Both the position numbers and the translations under genes were made by a program. The notes below the pieces were generated by a model. That model made no database searches, was not told where the DNA came from, and was given only the letters and a program-made list of their open reading frames with translations. Shown here piece by piece: positions 34,766-43,517 of a DNA stretch of 64,000 bases (position 1 is its first letter; every line of letters starts with the position of its first letter). Source of the DNA: Halomonas sp. 7T (GTDB lineage: Bacteria; Pseudomonadota; Gammaproteobacteria; Pseudomonadales; Halomonadaceae); the NCBI RefSeq assembly GCF_025643255.1, contig NZ_CP087112.1, positions 3,348,001 to 3,412,000 of the forward strand, in the 5' to 3' direction.

Positions 34766-34791
34766 ATGAACGCAGTGAAGCAACCTCGGGG
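34766..34791 (+). repeat. REP-like repeat, copy a
   Basis: The bases ATGAACGCAGTGAAGCAAC followed by CTCGGGG are a near copy of the sequence at 36208-36233. They sit just left of the IS110 element. Confidence 0.6.
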
Positions 34792-34835
34792 TTGGACGCT
34801 GCCTTGTCTGTCATTGCGTATAGGGACTCCTCCCC

Positions 34836-35079
34836 GGTTGCAAGCGCCGATGTCTGAAAAACATAAGCCGATGCGTGCGTATAGTCGGTCTCTCGATGGG
34901 GAGGCTATCCCCTGACCCTGATGAACGTCGCGCACCTTCTCTCCTCAACGAACGCTAGGCTTTTTCAGCCATCGCAATGAGCAGGTTTTGAGAGGGTCGG
35001 TCTGACCTGTTTTTCATCTATCGTTGCTCGGCAACAAGGTAGCCGCCTGTCGGCTCTTAAGCTCTGATGGCACTAGTAT
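34836..35079 (-). ncRNA. candidate bridge-type RNA region of the IS110 element
   Basis: This 244-bp non-coding end lies 3' of the transposase gene, where IS1111-group elements encode their guide RNA. On the transposase strand it contains TCATTGCG (34973-34980), identical to the left flank at 34811-34818. Several short self-complementary segments are visible. This is inference from position and an 8-base match. Confidence 0.25.
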
Positions 35080-36129
35080 TTAACTCGCCATCAGAGCGGA
35101 TCTTTCATTAAGCTCTTTACAATAGGATTGACCACTGTGCAGAACCGCCCAGGCGGTTCGCACGGTCTTGTTCGCTAACGCGACCGCCGCTTTGTTTTTG
35201 CCAACGCGAGCGACCAGGGCGCGCAGCCAACGGCTTTTACCATCCTGTTTGTCACCTACACGGTTGATGACCGAGTGTGCGCCGCGTATCAGAGCCGCTT
35301 TCAGTGAGACCTGCCCTGTTCGGCCAATGCCCCTGATACTCGCAGTACCACCACTGCTGTGTTGCTTCGGCGTTAGCCCCAAATAGGCTGACGCTTGGCG
35401 CCCTTTCTTGAAGGCTTCGCCGTTACCAAGTGCGCTATAAAGCTGTGTAGCAACCACGGGTCCCACGCCCTCAATCGCCAGCAGTTGGTGACAAGGCATC
35501 ATAGCGCGACTCATCTGCTCCACCCGCTTATCCAATGACTGGATACGCTCGTTGAGCCGCTCCAGCTCCGCCATTTGCTCCGCAATTAAGTCACGCATCA
35601 GCGTCGAGAGTTCGTTGTCGGCATCTTCTAACACGCGCCAAACACGTTGTTTTAATGCTTTCTGACCACGACCGCTGATAATCCCGTACTCCTGCAACAG
35701 GCCATGCACTTGATTGATCACTTGGGTGCGCTGATGAATGTACCTTTCCCGGATGCGGTGCAGGCTCTGAATATCCTGCTGCTCGACGCTTTTGAGTGGT
35801 ACGAAGCGCATGTCTGGGCGCAATCCAGCCTCTACGATGGCGAGCGCGTCATTCGCATCGGTCTTATGCCCTTTGCGAAAAGGCGTCACAAACTGGGGCG
35901 AAATAAGGGCAACGGTATGACCAAGAGCCTGCAGTTGTCGTGCCCAATAGTGGGATCCGCCGCACGCTTCCATGAACACCCGACAGGCCGGTTGGCGACG
36001 CATAAAATCCAAGACCTGATGCCGTTTAAGCTCTTTATTGACCTGAACACGCGGGTGGCGAGTGTCGACCACACACACTTGAAAAACACGTTTTGCCAGA
36101 TCAATACCAATCGTCTTATGCTTGTTCAT
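35080..36129 (-). CDS. IS110-family transposase
   Basis: Protein of 349 residues. The N-terminal RuvC-like DEDD domain begins IGIDLAKRVFQVCVVD, continues with VFMEACGGSHYWAR, and ends near GHKTDANDALAIVEAG; these hold the acidic residues. The C-terminal transposase_20 domain has LLAIEGVGPVVATQLYSALG and AYLGLTPKQHSSGG with a conserved Ser. Start ATG 36129 (MNKHKTIGIDLAK) is preferred to the upstream ATG at 36147 because family members begin here. The gene looks intact. Confidence 0.93.
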   Translation of the reverse strand: MNKHKTIGIDLAKRVFQVCVVDTRHPRVQVNKELKRHQVLDFMRRQPACRVFMEACGGSHYWARQLQALGHTVALISPQFVTPFRKGHKTDANDALAIVEAGLRPDMRFVPLKSVEQQDIQSLHRIRERYIHQRTQVINQVHGLLQEYGIISGRGQKALKQRVWRVLEDADNELSTLMRDLIAEQMAELERLNERIQSLDKRVEQMSRAMMPCHQLLAIEGVGPVVATQLYSALGNGEAFKKGRQASAYLGLTPKQHSSGGTASIRGIGRTGQVSLKAALIRGAHSVINRVGDKQDGKSRWLRALVARVGKNKAAVALANKTVRTAWAVLHSGQSYCKELNERSALMAS

Positions 36130-36206
36130 GACTCTTCCCCTCCGCATTGATGTGGTTTAACTATCAATGTAGCTCTCTGAAGCTTCGAGAGGGGAGGAGT
36201 CCCTTT

Positions 36207-36233
36207 CATTGAACGCAGTGAAGCAATCTCGGG
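36207..36233 (+). repeat. REP-like repeat, copy b, right flank of the IS110 element
   Basis: CATTGAACGCAGTGAAGCAA followed by TCTCGGG is the interrupted REP-like copy. The left part of the same repeat (TGTCATTG) is at 34809-34816 on the other side of the element. Confidence 0.65.
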
Positions 36234-36314
36234 TTTTGAAGCGGCCTCACACCCTATAATGAAAAACCTACAACCCCTGTTACCAAGTTTTACAACTTTT
36301 TTTACGATTGCCCC

Positions 36315-36341
36315 TAAAGGTTCTCCGCATCAGGCCGTTAT
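36315..36341 (+). promoter_or_regulatory. sigma-28 (FliA) promoter of flagellin
   Basis: TAAA at 36315-36318, a 15-base spacer and GCCGTTAT at 36334-36341 match the FliA consensus TAAA-N15-GCCGATAA at all four -35 bases and six of eight -10 bases. It lies about 75 bp upstream of the flagellin start, the usual place for a class III flagellar promoter. Confidence 0.8.
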
Positions 36342-36414
36342 CTATAACAACGGCGCACACAGTGGCCGAAAAGCGGGCCTTCAAGGCCAGTGTTAACGCA
36401 AGGAGAATCACACC

Positions 36415-38133
36415 ATGTCAGTGATCAATACCAACATTACCTCCATGATTGGCCAGTCCAACCTGTCCAAATCACAAAACGCGCTGCAGACCTCTATGGA
36501 GCGTCTGAGCTCTGGCCTGCGCATCAACAGCGCTAAAGATGATGCGGCGGGTCAAGCCATCGCCAACCGATTCACGTCTCAAATTACTGGTTTGGGCCAA
36601 GCGCAGCGTAACGCTAATGATGGTATTTCCATCGCGCAAACCGCTGAAGGTGGTTTGAACCAAGTAAACGATAACTTGCAGCGCGTGCGGGAACTGACTG
36701 TCCAAGCTCAGAATGGTACCAACAGCGCTTCCGACTTGGATTCTATCCAAGACGAAATCAACCAGCGCATGGCGGAAATTGACCGTATTTCTGCTGAAAC
36801 TGATTTCAACGGCACTAAGGTACTCTCTAGCGATAATGGTCTGAGCATTCAAGTAGGCGCTGATGATGGCCAAACAATTTCAGTAAATTTACAACAAATT
36901 ACTGCAAGTACCCTTGGCTTGAACGGATTCAATGTTAACGGTAGTGGTGAGTCGGATAATGCCACTGCAACAGTTACCAATATCCAAGCAAATGGTGGTA
37001 CAGAAGCGCTTGCTAGTGGTGGTGGTGAATGGGGTGTTGTAACCAATCATGATGCTGCTAAGTTCGAAGACCTGCTTAGCAACATGCAAGATGGTAATAC
37101 AGTCGCAGTAAGTGGCGCTACAACGACCGCTACTTATACTTTTAACGCGGATTCTGGTAATTTTTCGTTCAATAATAATGTTACTGCTTCTGGTGGCGGT
37201 ACTGAAGCCGCTGATTTTGCACAGTCCCAAAACTTTACTCCTGCTAACGGCACCAAAACGGGTACCTATGAAGTTGCTGGTGGCGATACTGCGACTTTTG
37301 AAATTACCTCCACTGGAGCAGTTACCCTCAATGGTGAAGCTGCTTATATCACTGCGACTGGTGAGCTAACTAACAACAGTGGTGCTGGCGCTCAAGCTGC
37401 TACTATTGAAAACCTTGTGGCAACAACGGCTTCTGATGGTAATACGCTTAACATCGACGGTACCGAATACGTCGGCCAAGGTGATGGAACTATCACTTTC
37501 AGTGATACTGCTAGTACCGCTCAAGTTGAAGCGGCTTTGACACAAGCAACTGCTGATTCAACCGTAACTCTGGGTGACGGTTTTGCTGAGCGTGCAGTCA
37601 ATATCACCGCTGGCGGAACCACTTCAGACGATACATATGTTGATGGCAACGATGCATTGACGACTGTTGCAGGCTTCCGTACTGAATACAATGTTAATGA
37701 TGAAACTGGCGAAGTAACAGTAGCAGGTACCTATACGCTAGCCGATACAGATGGTTCTAACACCATGGCAGGTACTAAGTACGAGCAGGAAGTGGGTGCG
37801 ACCGTATATGTAAGCGGTGGGCAGCTGACTACCGATGAGACGACTGCTGGTGATGCAACCGAAAATCCGCTGTCTACTCTGGACGATGCGCTCGCCATGG
37901 TTGATAGCCTGCGTTCCGAGCTGGGTGCGGTACAGAACCGTTTTGAGTCTGCCATTACTAACCTGCAGACTAATGAAACTAACCTTTCTGCTGCACGCTC
38001 ACGCATCGAAGATGCTGACTACGCAACGGAAGTAGCCAATATGACTCGCGCGCAGATTCTGCAACAGGCCGGTACGTCTGTATTGGCACAGGCTAACCAG
38101 CTGCCGCAGAACGTTCTTTCTCTGTTGGGTTAA
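36415..38133 (+). CDS. fliC: flagellin
   Basis: Protein of 572 residues that polymerises into the flagellar filament. The conserved N-terminal D0/D1 region (about 1-175) has SMIGQSNLSKSQNALQTSME, RLSSGLRINSAKDDAAGQAI and DRISAETDFNGTKVLS. The C-terminal region (about 485-572) has LGAVQNRFESAITNLQTNE, ATEVANMTRAQILQQAGTSV and QNVLSLLG. The central 175-480 segment is a Thr/Ser/Gly/Asn-rich variable domain, exposed on the filament and rich in possible O-glycosylation sites. AAGGAGA lies before the ATG. A strong terminator follows. Its neighbours suggest glycosylation. Confidence 0.96.
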   Translation: MSVINTNITSMIGQSNLSKSQNALQTSMERLSSGLRINSAKDDAAGQAIANRFTSQITGLGQAQRNANDGISIAQTAEGGLNQVNDNLQRVRELTVQAQNGTNSASDLDSIQDEINQRMAEIDRISAETDFNGTKVLSSDNGLSIQVGADDGQTISVNLQQITASTLGLNGFNVNGSGESDNATATVTNIQANGGTEALASGGGEWGVVTNHDAAKFEDLLSNMQDGNTVAVSGATTTATYTFNADSGNFSFNNNVTASGGGTEAADFAQSQNFTPANGTKTGTYEVAGGDTATFEITSTGAVTLNGEAAYITATGELTNNSGAGAQAATIENLVATTASDGNTLNIDGTEYVGQGDGTITFSDTASTAQVEAALTQATADSTVTLGDGFAERAVNITAGGTTSDDTYVDGNDALTTVAGFRTEYNVNDETGEVTVAGTYTLADTDGSNTMAGTKYEQEVGATVYVSGGQLTTDETTAGDATENPLSTLDDALAMVDSLRSELGAVQNRFESAITNLQTNETNLSAARSRIEDADYATEVANMTRAQILQQAGTSVLAQANQLPQNVLSLLG

Positions 38134-38185
38134 TCTAAGGCTTAGACTGGATAGAGTTCACGCTTTATCCCTAAGTAATACAATG

Positions 38186-38216
38186 AACCGGCCTCCTTTA
38201 GGGCCGGTTTTTTTCA
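38186..38216 (+). terminator. rho-independent terminator of flagellin
   Basis: AACCGGCC and GGCCGGTT form an 8-bp stem around an 8-nt loop, followed by a run of seven T residues. Confidence 0.9.
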
Positions 38217-38290
38217 TTTTCAGCCTAATACCTTTCGCGTAGCATCAAGCTGAAAGGCATCAGCCTGAAAACACATGGGATAGGTTTGGA

Positions 38291-41200
38291 ATGGCTAAAA
38301 AAACACCTGCTTCGGCGGCGCAAAAACGTAAGCCTCGCATACTCTGGGCTAATGCCTTTTGCTTATTAGATACCTCTAGCGGCGCCAGCATGACAGTGCG
38401 GCAAATGCTCAAGCAGTTAGTAAAAGCAGGTTATGAGGTTGAAATACTGGGTGCGACGGTGTTTGACCATCCTCAAGGCGCTCAGCTATTTCAATCAATG
38501 GCACTGACATTGCAAGCCGATGGCCACATGGTTGAAGTTGAAGATGGGTCGCTTACTCACCAGCTGATTGTAAGTAAAAGTACCTATCGGGCGAACATTA
38601 GCGCAACGGTAGAAGATAACTGGCACCGCCAATACATTTACCTGCTAGATAGCTTTAAACCAGACATTGTTTGGTTTTACGGTGGGCAGCCGCTAGAGCT
38701 GCTAATTGCCGATGAAGCACGGGCGCGCGACATCCCTACCGCCTTTTATCTGGCCAACGGCAACTATAAATCGCCCCGCTGGTGCCGGGATGTTGATCTA
38801 GTGCTGTGCGATAGCCAAGCAACCGCGCGCATGTACCGTGAAACGGTGGGTTTTGTAGCCACACCGTTGGGTAAGTTTATCGATTCACAGCAGTTTGTAG
38901 CCGAACACCACCAACCTAAGCGACTGCTGTTTGTAAACCCCTCGTTTGAAAAAGGTGCAAGCATTGTTGTTCAGCTGGCGCTACAGCTAGAACACACCCG
39001 GCCGGACATTGAAATTGAGGTGGTAGAAGCCCGCGCTGACTGGCAACAGGTGCTAAATACGGTTACACGCCAATTGGGAGAAGAGCGGAGCAGTTTGCCC
39101 AATGTGTTTGTTACGCCCAATACCAGCGATATGCGCGAGCCATACAGCCGAACTCGGGTGCTGCTAGCCCCCAGCCTCTGGTGGGAAAGTTCAGGCCGCG
39201 TGCTGGCAGAAGCCATGCTCAATGGCATTCCCGCCATTATCACCAACCGTGGCGGTATGCCGGAAATGATTGACGATGCGGGCATCAAGCTTGATTTCCC
39301 CGAAGCCTGCTATGAACAGCCCTACCAACACCTGCTCAGCAATGAAGAACTTACCCCCCTGGTAGAAGCCGTTACCGCCTTTTACGATGATGAAGCGCAC
39401 TACCAAACCTATGCAGAACGAGCAGCACGAGTAGGGCGTGAAAAGCATCATCTCAGCGTAAGCACCAAGCGTTTAACGCAAGCTCTAGCGCCGCTGGTCG
39501 CTCAAAAGGCAGGAAATAAGGATTTTCTTGTACCACAGCGCAAGCAACACAAACACCGCTTAGCAGGCACCGCCGCCAAGCCCAAGTTCTCATCTGAGGC
39601 TTATGTAGCACCGCCCCAAGCAGTGCAGCAAAAAGTAATAGCGCCGGCTGCGCCTAAGCCAACGCTGGATTTTGACTGGCAACTAAGCAGCAAAGTGGTG
39701 GTGTTGGATAATCGCGCCAAGCTGATTCAAACAGGCGCGGCAGATAAGCTGATCACGACTAACGCGTTTACGGTGTTAGCCTTTGACCCCGCGAGTGAAG
39801 TCGCCAATGCCAGCGCTTATGAAGGCCATGAACATATCCAGCTTTTTCAACATGCGCTGCTAGGGGATGGTCAACCCGCGGAGTTGAACGCCTGCCTAGA
39901 GGCAACACTCACAAGCACGCTTACCCTTCTGCCTGAAAGTGCGCTGCCAGAACACCGCCGCCAAGGCGCTAAGGTGCTAACCCAACTGCCCATCAACACC
40001 ATTGCGCTGGATAGCATTGAAGGCCTACCAAGCTTAGATTGGCTGATTCTTGATGACCTTAGTGATGCCTCCGCTATCTTGGCTAACGGTGAAAAAGCAT
40101 TAAAAGACACGCTGTTAATTCAAGCCCGCGTAGCCTTCCAGCCCACCCACGAAAAACAGCCAAACCTGGCAGAACTACAGCACTGGGCCACCCGCAACGG
40201 GTTTCGGTTTTATCGGTTTAACGATATTCAACACCACAGCCATATCCCAAGCACTTTAAAAACCCACGAACGCCCTGCAACCGAGCAAGAAAGTGCCGAT
40301 GTATTGTTCCTTCCTAGCCAAGAACGCATGGCCGCGCTAAGCGAAGAGCAAAAGCTAAAGCTGGCTTTTGTGTTGAGTACAGTGTTTGAAGCGAAGGATA
40401 TGGCGTATGAGCTATTGAATGAGGTTGATGAAAAGCAAGCCTTAAAATATCTTCTGGCAACCGGTGTCGTCACTCCTCCTGACAGAAAAGTGGAAATAAG
40501 CGGTAATGAAAATGTTGGCCCGTTAGATCCACAAGATCTCGAAGGGGTGAATCTTCATGTGATGGTTACAGAAAAGTTTATCGCACCCTATATCGACTTT
40601 ATCTCAGAACACATACCTAAAGCAAAAAACCATTATGTTATAACGGGAGAGCAATCTTTTTCTTATGGATTGACAAATAAGCATGGTATCGAATTTATAA
40701 ATTCAATAGAAGGGTTCTCTCGTCTAGAAGATTATATGCTTTATGCTGAGAAAGTTATTTTCCATGGGTTATGGTCAGAAAATGCGTATTCTATACTAAA
40801 TAAAAAAGCTGAACTTTACTCAAAGTCTTATTGGATTCCTTGGGGGGGGGATTTTTATTTCCCTGAACGCCACTCAAAAATTAAAAAAGAAGTGATTAAG
40901 AATATTGGGAATATTGTTTCTTTTGTGGAACCTGATGTTGAGTATATTAGAAAACGTTATGGTGCTAAGGGGTGTCATCATAAAGCATTAACTTATCCTG
41001 TTTCTTTGTTTAGTGAATTATATGCTACACCATATAAAAAAGAAGATAATATTAATGTGATAGTTGGCAACTCTGCATTTGAAACCAATAATCATTTTGA
41101 TGTTTTCAAAAAAATTGAAAAAATAGCAAGTCAGCCTGTGAATGTTTATGTACCTTTATCATATGGTCCATATGATTATGCAAAAACTGTAACTGATTTT

Positions 41201-41548
41201 GGCTATAAAATTTTTAATGAAAATTTTTTCCCAATTACTCATTTTATGGATAGGAAAGAGTACGAGGAGTTTCTTTATAGTATTGACTTGGCATTTTATG
41301 GTTATGACCGACAACAGGCGCTTGGTAATATTAATTTATTGTTAAGCATGGGTAAGAAAATATATATGAAAAAAGATTCACCTAACTGGAACCACTATAA
41401 AGCTCTTGGTTTTCGAATATACGATATAGACCTGTTTAGTTATAAGGATATTTTTAATATTGATTTTGAAGAAAATAACGTGAGTTTAGCAAGGAAGTGC
41501 TTCAGCAGTGATGAATTTAAAAGAAACTGGCAAGATATTTTGTTATAG
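38291..41548 (+). CDS. three-module glycosyltransferase: GT4-like, FkbM-like and GT56 (WecF-like)
   Basis: Protein of 1085 residues beside flagellin. Residues 1-410 look like a GT-B enzyme of the GT4 class, with LWWESSGRVLAEAMLNGIP and IITNRGGMPEMIDDAG forming the nucleotide-sugar site. Residues about 460-660 (KVVVLDNRAKLIQTG, INTIALDSIEGLPSLDWLIL) resemble FkbM-type methyltransferases. From about residue 750 the sequence resembles the GT56 family of TDP-Fuc4NAc transferases: FHGLWSENAYSIL, WIPWGGDFYFPE, VIVGNSAFETNNHFDVF, YVPLSYGPYDYA and QQALGNINLLLSMGKKIYMK. Base composition becomes strongly AT-rich from about 40480, where this last module begins, suggesting a recent fusion. The likely role is flagellin glycosylation. 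Module limits are approximate. Confidence 0.82.
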   Translation: MAKKTPASAAQKRKPRILWANAFCLLDTSSGASMTVRQMLKQLVKAGYEVEILGATVFDHPQGAQLFQSMALTLQADGHMVEVEDGSLTHQLIVSKSTYRANISATVEDNWHRQYIYLLDSFKPDIVWFYGGQPLELLIADEARARDIPTAFYLANGNYKSPRWCRDVDLVLCDSQATARMYRETVGFVATPLGKFIDSQQFVAEHHQPKRLLFVNPSFEKGASIVVQLALQLEHTRPDIEIEVVEARADWQQVLNTVTRQLGEERSSLPNVFVTPNTSDMREPYSRTRVLLAPSLWWESSGRVLAEAMLNGIPAIITNRGGMPEMIDDAGIKLDFPEACYEQPYQHLLSNEELTPLVEAVTAFYDDEAHYQTYAERAARVGREKHHLSVSTKRLTQALAPLVAQKAGNKDFLVPQRKQHKHRLAGTAAKPKFSSEAYVAPPQAVQQKVIAPAAPKPTLDFDWQLSSKVVVLDNRAKLIQTGAADKLITTNAFTVLAFDPASEVANASAYEGHEHIQLFQHALLGDGQPAELNACLEATLTSTLTLLPESALPEHRRQGAKVLTQLPINTIALDSIEGLPSLDWLILDDLSDASAILANGEKALKDTLLIQARVAFQPTHEKQPNLAELQHWATRNGFRFYRFNDIQHHSHIPSTLKTHERPATEQESADVLFLPSQERMAALSEEQKLKLAFVLSTVFEAKDMAYELLNEVDEKQALKYLLATGVVTPPDRKVEISGNENVGPLDPQDLEGVNLHVMVTEKFIAPYIDFISEHIPKAKNHYVITGEQSFSYGLTNKHGIEFINSIEGFSRLEDYMLYAEKVIFHGLWSENAYSILNKKAELYSKSYWIPWGGDFYFPERHSKIKKEVIKNIGNIVSFVEPDVEYIRKRYGAKGCHHKALTYPVSLFSELYATPYKKEDNINVIVGNSAFETNNHFDVFKKIEKIASQPVNVYVPLSYGPYDYAKTVTDFGYKIFNENFFPITHFMDRKEYEEFLYSIDLAFYGYDRQQALGNINLLLSMGKKIYMKKDSPNWNHYKALGFRIYDIDLFSYKDIFNIDFEENNVSLARKCFSSDEFKRNWQDILL

Positions 41549-41837
41549 AAAATGCAAGAATTTTTAAATTTTATTGGGCTTTATTGAATAAATATAATGT
41601 GTACATAGTGTTTTCTGCGTCAGGTGTGTAAAGCCAGATGTTCATTGTAATTTATACCATCTGGTTATTTTTTGACGTGGTACTTATGTTTATTTCTTTA
41701 GGCACTTCATGTGCTATGTTAGTTGTTAAAGTATATTCTGAGGATTGCCGCGGTGAGGTAGTCCCCCTCTGTCAGCCTAGTTGTCCGGTTGGCGATATCG
41801 CCTAAATCACATCCAGAGGGAGCGGCATGGAGCGCGT

Positions 41838-42347
41838 GTGCCACGTTATTCTAAAGAGCGTAAAGCCGCTGTACTGAAAAAGTTGCTACCACCCCACAAT
41901 CGCAGTGTGGTGTCAGTCTCTACGGAAGAAGGCATCTCTGACGCGACGCTGTATAGTTGGTTAAAACAGTGTCGAGAAAAAGGAGTGCCTGTGCCGGGTT
42001 ATACCCAAAGCGACAACGAATGGTCGCCTGACGCCAAGCTCGCTGTGGTCATCGAAACTGCCACCCTGTCAGAAACAGAGCTGGGTGCTTACTGCCGCGA
42101 AAAAGGCCTGTATCCCGAGCAAATCCAGCAGTGGAAAGCCGCTTGTCTTCAGGGCGCTGGGCAACAAGAACATCATCAAAAAACGGCACAAAAACAGCGT
42201 AAAGAAGACCGTAAAACGATCAAGCAGCTCAAAGCGGAAGTGCGTCGCAAAGACAGAGCCTTAGCGGAAACCACGTCATTGCTGGTGCTCTCAAAAAAGC
42301 TCGACGCCTTGTACGGCGAAGACCCGAACAGCGGCGAGGACGACTGA
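41838..42347 (+). CDS. IS3-type transposase OrfA
   Basis: Helix-turn-helix protein of about 169 residues (VPRYSKERKAAVLKKLLPPH at the start, then TEEGISDATLYSWLKQCREKG). A second helical segment near LSETELGAYCREKGLYPEQIQQWK looks like another DNA-binding unit. The C-terminal lysine- and glutamate-rich coiled coil is followed by LSKKLDALYG. GTG 41838 after GGAG is my chosen start; the open frame extends further upstream. A slippery A6G lies near the end. Confidence 0.8.
   Translation: MPRYSKERKAAVLKKLLPPHNRSVVSVSTEEGISDATLYSWLKQCREKGVPVPGYTQSDNEWSPDAKLAVVIETATLSETELGAYCREKGLYPEQIQQWKAACLQGAGQQEHHQKTAQKQRKEDRKTIKQLKAEVRRKDRALAETTSLLVLSKKLDALYGEDPNSGEDD
42293..42299 (+). other. programmed -1 frameshift site AAAAAAG
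   Basis: The heptamer AAAAAAG lies in the last third of orfA. A -1 slip here enters the orfB frame, which is open from 42299 without a stop, so an OrfAB fusion transposase would be made as in other IS3-family elements. Confidence 0.7.
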
Positions 42348-42379
42348 CGTCGCTTGAGGAACGTACAAGGCTCATTGCG

Positions 42380-43408
42380 TTGTTTGATGAAGCGGTTACC
42401 GGAGGGGCTTCCCGTTATCAAGCAGCGGCGATTATCGACCTGAGTGAGCGCACGCTTAAACGTTGGCGCTCTGACTGTGGCGCTGTGATTGAGGATCAGC
42501 GCCCGCAAGCAGTACAAGGCATGCAGCCGCATCAACTGACTCACGAGGAGGAACAAGCCATATTGAACGCTTGTAATCGTCCTGAATATCAGAGCTTGCC
42601 GCCGTCTCAAATCGTGCCGTCACTGGCTGATCAAGGGGTCTACTTGGCCTCCGAGTCGTCATTTTATCGAGTGCTGAAAAAGCACCAACAGCAGCACCAT
42701 CGAGGGCGAATGAAGCCACGCCGCTCAGTACCAGAGCCGACGAGCTTTACGGCCACTGGGCCCAATCAAGTCTGGTGCTGGGACATCAGCTACTGCTCTT
42801 CCGTTGTGCGTGGTCAGCACTGGTATCTTTACCTGATTATGGATATCTACAGTCGCAAAATCATCGCCTGGGAAGTCCACGAGGCGGAATCAGGCGAGTT
42901 AGCGAAACACTTGCTGGAGCGTGCCCTATTGCGCGAAGGCTGCTGGCATCATCCTCCGGTATTGCACTCTGATAACGGTGCGCCGATGACGTCTTATACG
43001 CTGAAAGCGAGGTTAACAGAGCTGGGGATGTTGATGTCTTACAGCCGACCGAGGGTGAGCAATGACAACCCTTACTCAGAAGCGTTGTTCCGCACTGTCA
43101 AATATTGCCCAGCGTGGCCCACAAAGGGCTTTGCATCGCTAAACGCGGTACGTGACTGGATGCTGACGTTCGAACACGCTTACAACGAACAACACCTGCA
43201 CAGTGGTATTCGCTACGTGACGCCCGCTGACCGGCATCAAGGTGTCGATCGAGAACGCCTTGAACATCGCAAAGCGGTTTATGAAAGAGCTAAACGTCGG
43301 CATCCACAGCGTTGGTCGGGGAGCACCCGAAACTGGGAGGCACCCGGTTCGGTAGCGCTCAACCCTGGCAAGCTTCAGGAAGTCGAGCGTAATAAACAGG
43401 CTGCTTAG
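42380..43408 (+). CDS. IS3-type transposase OrfB (DDE integrase)
   Basis: Protein of 342 residues from the TTG at 42380, with the frame open back to 42299 for fusion to OrfA. The rve integrase core has the acidic triad: Asp in VWCWDISYCSS, Asp in VLHSDNGAPMTS and Glu in NPYSEALFRTVKYCP. The C-terminal HLHSGIRYVTPADRHQG is typical of the family. The gene looks complete. A start independent of frameshifting is less likely. Confidence 0.88.
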   Translation: MFDEAVTGGASRYQAAAIIDLSERTLKRWRSDCGAVIEDQRPQAVQGMQPHQLTHEEEQAILNACNRPEYQSLPPSQIVPSLADQGVYLASESSFYRVLKKHQQQHHRGRMKPRRSVPEPTSFTATGPNQVWCWDISYCSSVVRGQHWYLYLIMDIYSRKIIAWEVHEAESGELAKHLLERALLREGCWHHPPVLHSDNGAPMTSYTLKARLTELGMLMSYSRPRVSNDNPYSEALFRTVKYCPAWPTKGFASLNAVRDWMLTFEHAYNEQHLHSGIRYVTPADRHQGVDRERLEHRKAVYERAKRRHPQRWSGSTRNWEAPGSVALNPGKLQEVERNKQAA

Positions 43409-43517
43409 AGGCAGCTATTTGGACAACTAGGTTGAAAATCACCGTAGTCGCCTGTCCAATAGAAAAGATCAACGTTTTTTATGCCTTTAAAAAATAAGGC
43501 CTAAATATTTCAGTTTT

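Larger units (their letters stand above)
34817..36206 (-). mobile_element. IS110-family (IS1111-like) insertion sequence in a REP-like repeat
   Basis: Element of about 1.39 kb with one transposase gene. Perfect 13-bp inverted repeats GGGACTCCTCCCC (34823-34835) and GGGGAGGAGTCCC (36191-36203) lie a few bases inside the ends, as in the IS1111 group. CATTG occurs on both flanks (34812-34816 and 36207-36211). Removing the element would restore TGTCATTGAACGCAGTGAAG, a REP-like sequence. The long non-coding end (34836-35079) is downstream of the transposase, again the IS1111 layout. Exact ends may be off by a few bases. Confidence 0.82.
41772..43435 (+). mobile_element. IS3-type insertion sequence
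   Basis: Element of about 1.66 kb with two overlapping reading frames. TCAGCCTAGTTGTCC (41772-41786) and GGACAACTAGGTTGA (43421-43435) are 15-bp terminal inverted repeats with one mismatch. No clear target duplication is seen. It lies between the glycosyltransferase gene and the sugar-nucleotide operon. Confidence 0.82.

Noticed and set aside
41740..43460. Target-site duplication of the IS3-type element
   Set aside because: I compared the bases outside the inverted repeats and found no convincing direct repeat.
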